In this document: positions 32,010 through 43,601 of the stretch, in pieces | Position numbering within the stretch: position 1 is the stretch's first letter | Layout: each line of letters opens with the position of its first letter | DNA from: Cloeon dipterum | Taxonomy: Eukaryota > Arthropoda > Insecta > Ephemeroptera > Baetidae | Length of the DNA: 64,000 nt | Reading direction: 5' to 3' | Assembly: GCF_949628265.1 (NCBI RefSeq) | Contig: NC_088788.1 | Span: 682,001 to 746,000 of the forward strand | Program-made: the position numbers and the translations under genes | Notes under the pieces: generated by a model | What the model saw: only the letters and a program-made list of their open reading frames with translations | The model's database searches: none | What the model was told of the DNA's origin: nothing

Positions 32010-33230
32010 GGACTCACCTGTAGGAGACGTCTGTGGGCAGGGCGCTCTGCTCCTTGAACGAGGACCTGAGGGCATGTCCCACACCTCCTGCAGCGCGTGA
32101 CCTGTCGTGAATCATCTCGTATAGCCTCCGGTCTTGCCTAAGGGACTTCAACTGGGGCGGCTACTGCTGCTGGGGGCCCAGAGGGGGGCCCAGCGAGACA
32201 TACTTGCCGCGGTTGCCGTTGGGTGGCGCCGACACGGCCGCCGAGGGCTTGTCGCCGCCCTGAGACGATGGCTTCTTGGATTTTGTTCTGGTTGCCGTAT
32301 TCGGGTAGAGGAACTGGCCGTCGTATGCGTCCGACGCCTCTCGTCTACACCAGCAGCGTCACGGCAGCATATGTGCTGATGTCCAGCGCGTCCAGGGCGC
32401 TTTTTTCCTTTTCCAGACGCTTTGCCGCCTCAACCACGCGAGTGACAGGTTTTCTCTGACTCGTTCATTGTTTTTCCACCCTGTAAAACATCAAATATCG
32501 GTGAGAACGGGTGAGAAAGGGCCAAATCATAATTTTTATGTATTCTTTTCATCATTACTCACCAGTCCGTTCTTTTTCTCTGCGCCAGGCGCCTTGGAGG
32601 TTGGCGGTTGGCGGCGGAGCAAAGTGATTGGTGCATGGCCTAGTGGTTGTCGTCCGAGTCAGTTAAGCTGTCGCAATTCACCTTGGCATTCTCGTCATGC
32701 GGCTCGCCAGATTTGTTCCTGTGCTTGCATCGGCCAGACTTGCGACCTTCTGCGCATATCTGCATGCGCGGCCGCCTGCTTGGCCGCCTTTCCACCTCGA
32801 GGGGCGGCCTGCCCGCCCAGGGGCACCGTGCCACCGAGTATGGGGGCTCATCCGGCTTGCGATTTTCGTCGCGGCTGCTGAATGGGCTCTTGGCCAGCGG
32901 GCCGTAGCCGTAGACGCAGCGACCCATGCCATCACGAGGCGTTGCTGCCAGTTGCGAGCCAGTGCGTGCCGCACGTCTTCAGCGGAGCGTTTCCAGTTTC
33001 CACCTGCGGGCCACGCCTTCTTCTGGCCGCCACCGCCACCGGCCTGCTAGGACCTCGGTTTCGGACTTGCTAATGCCCATCTTCTCCTCGAGATTTTGCA
33101 GCTTCTTGGCTGGAACCGCTTCTCTTCCTCCTCCTTGCCAACAAGGTGCACGCCGTGCACGGCACAGCAACTCCGCCGTATGGCATTTTTCCGCCGGGAA
33201 ATCAGGGACCACCCTGAAAAAGGACACAAT
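32010..33230 (-). pseudogene. GC-rich minus-strand coding debris
   Basis: Minus-strand frames that look protein-like follow one another but switch frame or stop: EAAKRLEKEKSALDALDIST (near 32430-32370), GGDKPSAAVSAPPNGNRGKY (near 32265-32205), QDRRLYEMIHDRSRAAG (near 32135-32085), AKKLQNLEEKMGISKSE (near 33110-33060) and KHRNKSGEPHDENAKVN with a stop at about 32640. TTTTCAG at about 33222-33216 and GTGAGTCCC at about 32018-32010 are splice-like. Sequence error in a real gene is an alternative to true decay. No domain can be assigned. Confidence 0.35.
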
Positions 33231-33299
33231 TATTGTTTTAGATAAAATAAAATACTAAATATTAATTCGAAAAGAAATAATCCAGCCACGATTATGGTG

Positions 33300-33480
33300 A
33301 GCATGGTGGTGGTGGTGGCGGTGCATGGGGACATGGCCGGGCTTCTTGTCGTCGCACGGCATCTTCACGAAGCACTCGTGCAGGCTCAAATTGTGCCTGA
33401 TCGAGTCTGCCAGCCCTCTGTTTGTTCTCGCGGCAGCACGGAAAGCGCTCCCTTGATGAATCGCTACAGTCATGCTTCAG
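33300..33480 (-). pseudogene. Frameshifted forkhead-domain fragment, FoxC-like
   Basis: On the minus strand the frame reads [16 protein letters not shown] then DDKKPG, matching helix 3 and wing 1 of forkhead DNA-binding domains (family consensus [23 protein letters not shown]). Just upstream the matching segment [11 protein letters not shown] is in a different frame, and RFIK before that in another, so at least two frameshifts separate the pieces. The wing after KKPG is replaced by a histidine run. DDKKPG favours the FoxC/FoxS-like group, but the match is too short to be firm. It cannot encode a working DNA-binding domain as read. Confidence 0.6.
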
Positions 33481-35535
33481 GGTCTCAACTTTCTGTTAGG
33501 CACGTTCTGGCCTCGGACACAGCCGCCTGGTAACCGGCCGAGTAAGGTGCGCACCTGCTGGTGGACTGCTGGTGCTAGTATCCGCATCCGCTCGAGTGGT
33601 GCGGTTGGGCATGTACAAACAAAAGGTGTGCATCGCAAAGACACACTGCTGCCGCCGGCCGCCGCGCACTGATTGTCAAAATAAATGGCACTGGCACGAT
33701 CGGTCAAATTACTTGTGCACTGCAAGCGCCGGTAAAAACACACGCACTGCCGGAGGTGCTGCCGCTGCCGCCGATACTGGTGTGTGTTTATTGTGAAAAC
33801 ACGCGGTTATTGCAGCTAGCCGCGACTTGGAGATCGCAGTGATCAATTATCGCACGACGCACGATGTAGATGTAATGTAAAAGGAAACAAAGGAAAAAAG
33901 AGGCGTGGCATCTGATCCGATTTTCGCATTGTGCTCACTGATTGGCTGCGGTCACTGTTCACGCTGTTGCTGTGTTTTCACTCTGGCGCGATGCAAATAA
34001 TGAGCCAGCACTGATGGATAACAAATAACAATGAATAACTTTCGACTTCTGGTCAAGTCTCCAGGCACATGCTAATCTGCCTAAATTTGTTATGCGTGGC
34101 GAGCACACATATGTGAGCCGTTTAATTCTTTAAATTTAAAAAAAAGCCGCGCTGCTGCCGAGAGCAGGAGTAACTCACCAGGGTGACCGGGCAGATCTTG
34201 CGGTGATTGAAGAAAAGGCTGGAGGTTGCTTGCGAGACCGTCTGTCTCACTTTCAACACACGGGCTCGGGCTGCTGCTCCACACTGACTACCGTGCTAGC
34301 ATTATGTGTGCATGGTCTTCATCCTCTCGACCGAGAGCAAAAATTGCATAATTGACTTGCACTCACACTGCGAGAGTGACTAAATTCTATCAATTCGATA
34401 GCCGCGCTCGTCATTCAGACTCCGCTGGCTCTGGCGATAATAAATTTAAAAAAGTGACGTAATCGTTGCTCTATAGGTAGGCAGAAAAGCTACCATCAGC
34501 AGAGCACATGCGTAATAATTTTTGCGTTCATCTCACAATCAGCAAAGAGACGAAGCATAATTAAATTTTAATTACGGCAAGCGTTATATGTAACAAAAAA
34601 TTATTGAAAATACATATACCTATGCCGCCAGCAGCATTTTTATACCCATCGTCGCCGCCGCCGTCTGCGTTCGCTGCTGCGATGTTTATCGCTCGCGCTC
34701 GCTCCCTTTTCTTTTTTTACTCGCATCCCTTAATTATCTATCGATAGGTATGACAATCATCATACACACATTATTTTCGGTTTGACAAGCTGAATGCGAT
34801 ACACAAATTTTAAGTCAAAGCCAGTTTCCTTAGTCAATGAAGGTATGAGTGCTGTGTGTTTTCATCCGCTCGAACGGCGCAGTTTATCAAAGGAAATTGA
34901 CACGAATAAACTCCAGGCAAATGCGAATTTTCGTCTACTCTCTCAAAGATAAGTGGGCAAAAGTGATATTCTCTTCTACCGAGGGGGAAAATTTTGCACT
35001 GCTCGGTGCCTCGTGCACGCTCTCTCTATTTCGCACTTTTATGTTTAAAGAAAAAAAATCGATCTTTCAGGGTGATAGACCCCTTTAATTTTTTAGGTAC
35101 ACAGTCTCAAATTGTTGCCCGTGAAATCCTATGCAAGAAAATTTTCAGAATGGCATTTTCGCGGCGATCAAAGTTAAAAATTTTGTAACCACGTACGGCT
35201 CGAATCCGTTCTTCCGAGAATGAAATTTAATTAGAAAATGTGCCCGTCATTAAAAAATCGATTTTCCGTGTCCTATTTACTCTCCAACGCAATGTGGCGA
35301 TCGAAATTAAACCACCAAAGGTTGATTCCGACCCTCAGGTACTTACCCTGACATAACCCTGAGGGTCAGACAAAAAAAATGCCAAAAACTGTTAAGTTTG
35401 GTGTCGTTTCACTCTGTTTTGACCTACCAGAGTTCAAATTTTGTTATGAATCTTGTTCACGGTAAAAAAATGTTTTTGGAAAATTTTGCATGTCAAACTT
35501 GCCTATTTATACGGTTTTAGACGATTTTCCTTCCG
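33481..35535. other. Spacer, no gene seen
   Basis: GC-rich to about 33800, then AT-rich. CTCGAATCCG at 35203 resembles a tRNA T-loop but no cloverleaf forms upstream. Small CGCCGCCGCCG and GCTCGCGCTCGC runs lie near 34655-34700. Confidence 0.35.
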
Positions 35536-35607
35536 AAACCCTTCTGAAATTTAAGCCGTCTTTTTTAGATTTCTTTCTATTTTGCCTTTTGATATTTGTC
35601 CGTATTA

Positions 35608-36460
35608 GAGTGTATTTCAAGAACAAGACCGAAAAATAATACCGGAATTCCGGTATTGTTCTTGTTTTGCCGGATTTTTTTCAAAATTCAATACCAGAAC
35701 AATACCAAACAATACTGGAAAAGGCAATACAAGAATATTGTTTTTCCTGAATTCTTCATAGTGGTAGAAAAATTTTGATAGAAAAATTCTTCTAATTTTT
35801 AAACATTGCTATTTTTGGTCGTGTAAATTTTTTTTATTAAAAATTGCAGAAACATCCGCAAAAAAGTTTTTGCAATGCAGTTGTTTTTTTCCCGAAAAAA
35901 TGCGTGTTTTTGCGAACCCTGCACTGGTTATACCAAGAGACCGAAAATTTTATCTCTTATCGCAATATTCCAAAATTTCTGACTATTTTGGCACGAAATA
36001 TTTATGACTCTTTGCCATTGCTGCCGATAAAACTTTCCCGTGTCCCGTCCCATCCCTGTCTTGAAATAAAAAATTCAACGTGCGTCCCTCGATCAGGGAC
36101 GGGACGGGAATCCTATAATCCCTGTCCCTGGTCCCCTCTCTAGTTTCAATTTTAAAATATATTTAATCAAGCAAAATGACAATTTTTTTAAAATGCAAAA
36201 GTAAGATTTGATAATATAAAACTTAAAAAAGATGTCTTCCTGAAAAAATCCCAAAAAAAAAGAATTTTTTCCAAAAAAAAAAAACAATACCGAAACAAGA
36301 TTTTTTTTTGTCAGAAAAGTAATACCAAAACAAGAAGGATTGAAAAACAATACAAGACAAGAAAATTTTAAATATTCCTTTCAGAAACAATACCGGAACA
36401 ATACCAGTTTCGTCAAGAAAAGTTCCAGACAATACAAAAATTTGGTCTTGAAATACACTC
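35608..36460. mobile_element. TA-flanked TIR element without transposase
   Basis: Ends GAGTGTATTTCAAGA and TCTTGAAATACACTC are complementary and flanked by TA on both sides (35606-35607; 36461-36462). The subterminal parts are rich in AATACCGGAA/TTCCGGTATT and AGAACAATACC motifs. About 853 bp, no transposase. This is the structure of a mariner-type MITE. Confidence 0.7.
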
Positions 36461-36462
36461 TA

Positions 36463-36850
36463 CTGTTAAACGCTGCAAAACTCGAGTCTCTTTTTACATA
36501 ATCCATTGAATACGCGCACGAGTACGTTTCGCAGAGCAAAATCGTTGAGCTTTTATATGGAAAGTGCCAGACGCAGCGAAATACATACACTTATGTGTTT
36601 TATCGATTTGCTCAGCACTCTTTTCAAATTCTCCTCAGGCAGCAAATCCAATTTGGCATGGAAAATTCTCTTTTTTGTATGGAAATTGCGCGCTTGCTTT
36701 AAATTTATGATTTTGCCAGCACTTGTGACTATTCTTTTACACCGCATTTACATCGCGCCTATTTCAATTTGTATTAAATGCTCCATTTGCAAGCTAATCC
36801 ATTTTTTACGTCGACAAAAGGAAAGTTTAGGAAAAAATTTGCGTGATTGA
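36463..36850 (+). repeat. Arm of a repeat present three times (also 37000-37400 minus, 43165-43560 plus)
   Basis: All copies start CTGTTAAACGCTGCAAAACT and run through ACATAATCCATTGAATAC and GCGCGCnTGCTTTAAATTTA. Frames across it (up to 116 codons) are preserved between copies only because the DNA is near identical. No protein family is recognised. It may be a non-autonomous element or captured sequence. Confidence 0.7.
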
Positions 36851-37785
36851 GGAATATATATTGCGGTTTGAAGGATAATTTCTGTAATTTCAGTGCGCGT
36901 TGCAAACACAAAACTGCTAGCTCTCGTTGTTCTGCAGGAAGTGTATTCAAATTAAATAAGTTGGAAGGAAATTGCCCGCGGCACGACACACACTTACACC
37001 GCTCATGTCGATCTCTCGACACCAAATTGCACACATTGGATTAGCTTGCAAATGGAGCAAAGTTTTTTATACGGCGGACATTTAATACAAATTGAAATAG
37101 GCGCGATGTAAATGCGGTGTAAAAGAATAGTCACAAGTGCCGGTAAAATCATAAATTTAAAGCAGGCGCGCAATTTCCATACAAAAAAGAGAATTTTCCA
37201 TGCCAAATTGGATTTGCTGCCTGAGGAGAGTTTGAAAAGAGCGCTCGGCAAATCGATAAAACACATAAGTGTATGTATTTCGCTGCGTCTGGCACTTTCC
37301 ATATAAAAGCTCAACGGTTTTGCTCTGTGAAACGTACTCGTGTGCGTATTCAATGGATTATGTAAAAAGAGACTCGAGTTTTGCAGCGTTTAACAGAAAT
37401 ATCCGCCAATGCCAACCTCAAAGTTCAGCATCGCCGCTTTTATCAGAATAAAGATAATTATTTCTATTCCGAGATTTCCCCAATAATTGAGTCTTTTTTT
37501 ATTTTATTTATAGGGAGAATACCAAAAAAAAGGTTGCGTGTACTCGCCTATATTAGAAATGGTAAAACTACCTCACATGCAGCAACTAAATTTGTTCTAA
37601 ATGAGCACCACAGTAAAGTGCCTCAAACCCTTTTAAATTTTGGCGCATTCGACATCGTTTAATTAAATTTAGCTGGTTTTTGTAGCTTCGCAGCGGCTTT
37701 ACGGACAAATATCAAAAGCCAAAATAGAAAGAAATCTCGTAAAAACGGCTTCAATTTCACAAGGGTTTGCCAGTTTATGAAAATA

Positions 37786-38147
37786 TGAAAGTGAAGCAAG
37801 TTTCTGAATTTTCCCTATTTTTCCAGGTTTTGAAAGTGAATAAATAAAAGAAAAAATTAGTAAATTTTTTGAATGGGCGGACGCACGTGTCATCTTAATA
37901 TCGGGTCCAAGGCGCGATCAAGCAATGAAGATTAATTTAAAAAGTCGGGAGCACTAGGTAACGCTTTGGCACGGGTAAACACGAGATATTTGAGCCAAAC
38001 CCTGTCTCAAAATTCGTCAGAATCGACTCTTTAACAAATAAAAAAATAAATAAAAATAATAATTCTGGGCTCACTTTGGCTCTCTGTCGTCCTATCCTAA
38101 ACAGAGTCTTAGAGACGTTTTCGCCCGTTCTCACGTGCTTTTTTCCC
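37786..38147. other. Spacer, no gene seen
   Basis: AT-rich; no repeat or frame I can support. Confidence 0.3.
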
Positions 38148-38306
38148 TCAATTTGTAAACTGACCCGAGTTGTGAAAAAAGACATCCATAAGAATTTTAT
38201 AGCCCTGTAAGTTGGACAAAAAGATTGCTTCCATGTCTAGCGACTGGTTAATATTGTGCGTGACGAACAGGATAGCGAGACACCAATAAACAAGTGAGTT
38301 TTTCAT
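38148..38306 (-). CDS. Short ORF with signal-peptide-like start
   Basis: A 52-codon frame begins MKNSLVYWCLAILFVT, a plausible signal peptide (basic n-region, hydrophobic core), followed by a short polar sequence. GGTCAGT near the end of the frame could be a donor, so this might be the first exon of a secreted or membrane protein. There is no homologue I recognise, and chance is a real alternative. Confidence 0.22.
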   Translation of the reverse strand: MKNSLVYWCLAILFVTHNINQSLDMEAIFLSNLQGYKILMDVFFHNSGQFTN

Positions 38307-39344
38307 GACGCTATTGACATATTGCAATCTGGGTAAAATCTTCTGAGATTTATGTATAAAATTGTTATTATACGAGGCATTAAGCCACGGTTTTAACAAC
38401 AATATGCTTTAAAAATATCATTCATGACCCTGACAAAAAAAAGTAAATAATGTAAGGGTCATAACATTACGTTAAAGAGAACTTTCAAAATAAAAGAAAA
38501 CGAATATAGCGAGATGAGCAGAGCAGGTTGCGTGCTGCGCAGGTTGTACCGGCTGCTTCGCAAGTGAACGATTCAGGTTGCTCTCAGGTTCAGGTTAGTA
38601 GCAGTTTGGGCCACTTGGGCACACCAGATGGTTGATTGACGGACACCCCCTTCGTGCTCCGAAGGGAGAGAGAGCCAAATTGGACATTGGCCTGCCGCCA
38701 CCACCCATCTCACGGAGGCCTTGAGGAAACGATCAGGTGGCAAAAGAGATTAAATACGCACAAAATGAAAAATCACGTGCACATCCCCTCATCGATATTT
38801 CAGGATCAATACGATCAAATAAGAAAAAAAAATACAAAAGGTTGACAAGCATTTCTATACCGAGCTATTTATTGGAAAAGATTTGACCTTTAACAAAATC
38901 CGACTTATCTTTTATTCTAAAGAAAGAAAGACACCATTCATGGAAAAAAATTCCAATGGAAACGTCCGGCAAACAAAAGAAACGCTTTCTAGACGACTTG
39001 AAGCGTTTAAATGTGTGCTAATTGTAATTGTACATCAACAGCAACGAGTATATTTCTTTTTTCCACACAAAATGCGATCAGCCTGAGAGCGATAACGCGC
39101 GGCGCGGTGCAGTGCAGAGAGCTATATTATAATCCGGCTGAATGGAAGCGAGAGAAAGACTTGGCTCGGCGCTCAATGAAATATTTATAGAAAGTGTTCT
39201 TTTTGCCATAATATAATTAACCTATGCACATTATTTACTCGTAACTTTCTAATGGCCCATTAATTACGGCTGAATCACGATGCAAATAATCCCTATAACG
39301 ACTCGTGTTTCTAATATGTATATAGACGCTAAAATATTATGTTA
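38307..39344. other. Spacer, no gene seen
   Basis: CAGGTT motifs repeat at 38523-38600. The remainder is AT-rich without recognisable features. Confidence 0.3.
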
Positions 39345-39930
39345 TTTAGATTATATGAAAAACGATCTGACGATCAATTGGCTGTGAGAGTTAAGGAAAG
39401 GGATAAAAAGGCTATGTTAATAAGGATCGATTAAAGCCCATCGAAAGGCGCAATAAATTCTCCCCGTTTCAGACTGTGACATCATTGACGGAATGTGATT
39501 ATCATCAACGAGTTTCCCCATCCCAAATCAGCGATTTTTACTGCACCGCCTCCAGGTCCAGGTGCGCGTCTGTAAAAACCTTTTTCTTAACATAAGTGTA
39601 CCCAGTTTATTTTTGTAAAATCCATTTTTGTGTTTAAAAAAAATTTTCTCTCACTTCTTTCCAGAAAATGTCAAACAGGTTTAACAAAAAGTTTCTTTTT
39701 TAAATGGAAAGTGACTAAGCGACAGCTGCCTGTTTGCCATTAACATCAATTTGGATAAAAAATTAAATATATTGATTTTTAATTTAATAGCTTGTATATC
39801 TTGTGAGATTGCGATTCAAGTGGGTTTTCGGGAGAAGGCCGCATGCAGTGTATAGATCAGAAAGGCACCCCGCCATTTTTATTACTGCTCCCCCGCACCT
39901 GGCTCTTTTGTTAATAATCCACCCTTGGGA
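39345..39930 (+). repeat. Segmental duplication, copy 1
   Basis: Blocks at 39360-39595 and 39670-39915 match 50541-50765 and 51466-51720 in the same order and orientation (for example CATTGACGGAATGTGATnAT, AGCGATTTTTACTGCACCGC, TTGTATATCTTGTGAGATTG). Identity looks above 90 percent by eye. Copy 2 has about 620 bp extra between the two blocks. Confidence 0.85.
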
Positions 39931-40668
39931 AACTATCCCACGCTTCTTGGGAAGGTGTGTATATAAATAAAATGCATTCCGCAGTCGAAATCCGGATGGA
40001 ATTGAAACCGTTGCGACAGTCCTCAGAGACTTACTCCTTAAACTCGTATATAAAACCATCACTTAGTGGAAATTGCCCACAATGTTTCACAAAGGAGATA
40101 TCAAAATGCTGTATTATAGTTCATTGCATTGGATAAACACTGCATTTATTTTAAACGTAAAAGATTTAAAGAAAGGATTATTTATTTTCATTTTGTGGCA
40201 TAGTTAAAAATACAAAATTCCCGGAATTTTATTCTCACGTTTGTAAAAATACGATCTCATTTTATGGCTTACTCAAAAAATTATAAAAGCATGTGAGAAA
40301 AGGCCTCACTCCTGGCAAATAAATTACAAAAAAGCTGAAGAGGGGGGGGGGGCCTCAACTAGTGATTAAACATGACGGAAGATGTATAATTTAAGAATAA
40401 CGAATTTCAAAATTTTGTAGCTTTATCAAACCACGTAGTTTTGGTTTTTAAGGTCAACCAAAACGAGGTATTATTGTTTACAACATTGAAGATCATAGTA
40501 AATCAATTCAAATTTTTTAAATAGTATTTTTTCAGCTAATTCCTCTGGTCGAGATATCTGTCCAACAGCGTGTTAATCCTTTTAGGGAAACTCTTTGTTG
40601 GGAAATTAAATCAAGTTTTCATGTAAGGAAACAGTCTTGAAGCCACTTTTAATTAAAAAAAAAATGCT
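39931..40668. other. Spacer
   Basis: AT-rich, with a G run at about 40343-40352. 40540-40640 (GAGATATCTGTCCAA, GGGAAACTCTTnG..GAAATTAAATC) resembles 48708-48790, a second dispersed-repeat relation. Confidence 0.4.
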
Positions 40669-40669
40669 A

Positions 40670-42351
40670 TGGTGCCTGCTGGTATTACCGGCCAGCGCTA
40701 GTGACCGGACAAAATGAGGACTACGCCCCCTAGAGTCGATAGAAAAACAAAAAAAATGTTGCATACACAGTGCCACCTTCTATTAGAATGGTACACTACG
40801 AATTAAAGCTCAAATTGGTCTTGAACCAGAAACACGCGGCGAATAAAGTTGAGACATGTCATGTCATGTAAAGCGAATGTTAACAAAAGAGCTATCCAGT
40901 GCCTCATTTTGAATTAGGAGCTGTCGTCAAGAATTCGGATGGTATTATGTATTATAAACTATGGACGGGAAGAATGGTTCATGAGGAATCCATTCATGTC
41001 AAATTTATGCATGAATTATGATTTAAACTAAATAAAAGAGCCTAAAATTTAATGTACGGTAATAGGACCCGTTGGAAAGCACCTTGCTGTAGTTACCGTA
41101 CAAGTTGAATAAAACGCCTCCCCATCATCGGAATTGCATAAACTACCCACCGTTGGAATCGTCTCGACCTCCCCTGACCAGCTGAAGGGTTAAGGGGTGC
41201 TTACCCTCCACCCCTTGGTCACTATACTTCATCCCCCTCGAAAAAATTGAATCATTTAAAACTCTGGATTTTTGTTTTAATTTGCATAGAATTAAAAAAT
41301 ATTTTATTTAGTTTTGAACTATAGGGCGAGGTGGTAATTTAGTAGAAGTTTTGGACATTTTAAATATTTTTAATCCCAGCAGAGGAAGCATTTACTAAAT
41401 TTTTTACTATCAAAATTGTAGCTATGGGGTTGAAGGGGGATGAAGTTGGCACCCCCAAAGTACTTTAGCTGGTTAGTGGTGGTCGAGACGAGTCTAACGG
41501 TGGTTAGTTTATGCAATTCTGATGGTTAGAACTAAAGTTTGGGAGTTGCAAAAATAACGAAATTTAAACGAATCATATTTTTTCGTGTTTTTGGGTCATC
41601 TTTGCGCATCCAAATCTCGGATTCTCAGCATCAAAATTGCAACAACTACCCACCGTTGGATTTGTCTCGACCTCCTCTGGGTAACTAAAGGGTTTTGGGG
41701 TGTTTTATCTCCACCCCTAAGTTGCCATACAGCCTTGAACGATGCAACACTGAGCGGCGCCAGGAACGGTGGTCGCTTTGTTATCAAAATTTAAGTAATG
41801 AAGGATGGTTTTTTTCACCCCGTAAACCCTTCAGTTACTCAGAGGATGTCGAGACGAGTCTAACGGTGGGTAGTTTCCGCAATTCCGATGGTTAGAACCC
41901 GAGATTTAGAGGTGCAAAGAACCCGAAATATGTCGTGTTTTTATTGGAAAATCTCAAAAAAACTAAAAATATTCTAAAATTTTTCCAACAAAATATGATA
42001 ATTTATGTCTAAAATAAGTGATTTCGACAGATCATGTGGGATAAATGCATCCAAAAGCAATGAAAACCGCACTTTAATCAAGGAAATGAGCTTTGGCCGG
42101 TCACTGGTGCACGCCTGTTCGGTCACTGGTGCGCATGGCCGGTAAAGCATGATTCTCGTCCGATCGTCTTTTGTTCGCTCAGCTGGCGTTATAATGCGAA
42201 TTTGTTGACAAACTCTACGTGAATATCACTCATGAAGGTCTTGTGAACAGTTATCATCCATAATATTATAAGATAAGCAGCTCTTTCTCTAAGAATTTTC
42301 GTTTCAAAGTTGTTCTGATGCTTAAGTGGCCGGTCACTACCCCCGGCACCA
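40670..42351. mobile_element. TA-flanked TIR element, about 1.68 kb
   Basis: TGGTGCC at 40670-40676 and GGCACCA at 42345-42351 are terminal and flanked by TA. Inside both ends lie CCGGTCACTA / TAGTGACCGG blocks, with more GGCCGGTCACTGGTGC subterminal copies at about 42095-42145. There is no transposase frame. It carries four units of the CGAGACGAGT foldback family (41150-41925), apparently inserted within it. Confidence 0.55.
41150..41925. repeat. CGAGACGAGT foldback family, four alternating units
   Basis: Units at about 41150-41225 (-), 41450-41545 (+), 41630-41725 (-) and 41810-41925 (+) share CACCGTTGG/ACTCGTCTCGACCTCC and TGGTTAGAACCCGAGAT. The same family lies in bin3 intron 3, at 47845-48140 and near 61500. 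Confidence 0.7.
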
Positions 42352-42865
42352 TACTTAGGTAAATTTTGGCTTTAAATGGATTTTAAGGGATGAGTTAGTT
42401 CATGCTAGCAACACGAATACAGATTTGTCATTTTTTTCTTTTTGCTTTATAGCTTATTGTTCCGTTTTAGTGTTGATTGCACATAAATTTGATATAACGT
42501 GTTAGAAATTGAGGATGGTATAAAAATAGACACTCCTGCCTTATAGCCGCGGCAATGAGCCAATGTGCGCGCGTCCCATAAAATCAAGGGTTTACGCGTC
42601 TCAAGAGCTTGCGGCCCTTCTAAGGACCGTTGTTGCCCCGCAACAGGGTCTTTCTAAGCTTCAAGAGTGATGGTAAAAAGATCGAGCAACGGTTAAGACT
42701 TTCTAAAAATAATATTTGGATAAATTCATCACTGCAATTAAATTGAATAAAATGCAGGAATTAAGTCTGCACCCTTCACAGGGTTGCATTTGCTTACCAC
42801 CCGGTTTTTCGCCAATTTCTTGCGCAAGAAATGAACTTTATTCCATTTTTCCCCTGTGAAAATCT
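42352..42865. other. Spacer, no gene seen
   Basis: AT-rich with a GC-richer patch at 42550-42680 that has no recognisable coding or RNA feature. Confidence 0.3.
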
Positions 42866-43040
42866 AAAATTAGCGGTCGAAGTGGTCAAAATTTCCTCTG
42901 CTGTGCAGATTTTTTTTTTAAATTGCCATTTTTGCTGAGTCAATTTTTCAAGTCGAGGCCATGAGCTAATAATTAGAAAATTTATTGAAAACTGAGTTGC
43001 ACACACATCGCCTGCAAGAAATAACTGGTTAAAAAAAGCT
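42866..43040 (+). repeat. Duplicated segment (partner 44456-44640)
   Basis: GCGGTC.GAGTGGnCAAAATTT, GAGGCCATGAGCT and TTGAAAACTGAGTTGC, then CCTGCAAGAAA.TAACTGGTT, appear in both. The two copies bracket the zinc-finger exons, suggesting an intron-sized tandem duplication. Confidence 0.65.
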
Positions 43041-43099
43041 CTATATTTACTACTGCAATTTTTTTAAAAATGGTTTTTGCAATCCTGATGCAGCACATT

Positions 43100-43560
43100 A
43101 ATTTTATCTTTATTTTCATAAAAGCGGCAATGCTGAACTTTGAGGTTGGCATTGGCGGATATTTCTGTTAAACGCTGCAAAACTCGAGTCTCTTTTTACA
43201 TAATCCATTGAATACACGAGTGTACGTTTCACAGAGCAAAATCGTTGAGCTTTTATATGGAAAGTGGCAGACGCAGCGAAATACATACACTTATGTGTTT
43301 TATCGATTTGCTCAGCACTCTTTTCAAATTCTCCTCAGGCAGCAAATCCAATTTGGCATGGAATATTCTCTTTTTTTGTATGGAAATTGCGCGCCTGCTT
43401 TAAATTTATGATTTTTCCAGCACTTGTGAATATTCTTTTACACCCGAATTTACATCGTGCCTATTTCAGTTTGTGTTATAAAGTTCGTCATATATCAAAA
43501 ATTGCCCTTCTTTTGCAAGCTAATCCATTATTTACGTCGACAAAATTTGCCTGATCGTTT
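43100..43560 (+). repeat. Third copy of the 36.5/37.4 kb palindrome arm
   Basis: Starts with TTATTTTCATAAAAGCGGC..GCTGAACTTTGAGGTTGGCA, matching the outer part of the right arm (37400-37465 minus), and continues through the 36463-36850 sequence. It lies directly before the zinc-finger exon. Confidence 0.75.
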
Positions 43561-43601
43561 AAATCGCCCTAAATTTAAATGTTTAAAATTATTTGTTCTA
43601 G

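Larger units (their letters stand above)
35537..37785. repeat. Large imperfect palindrome
   Basis: 35537-35605 is complementary to about 37705-37775 (shared TTGATATTTGTCCGTA and GATTTCTTTCTATTTTG). 36463-36850 is complementary to about 37000-37400, with arms about 380 bp and near identical, around a centre near 36930. The left arm is interrupted by the 35608-36460 element; the right arm instead carries about 300 bp (37400-37700), part of which is also found next to the single copy at 43100. Confidence 0.75.

Noticed and set aside
35110..35220. tRNA-like T-loop CTCGAATCCG
   Set aside because: No acceptor, D or anticodon stems can be formed with upstream sequence.
36506..37353. 114- and 116-codon frames in the palindrome arms
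   Set aside because: Identical because the arms are near-identical DNA; AT-rich, no family, and a third copy at 43.3 kb breaks the frame.
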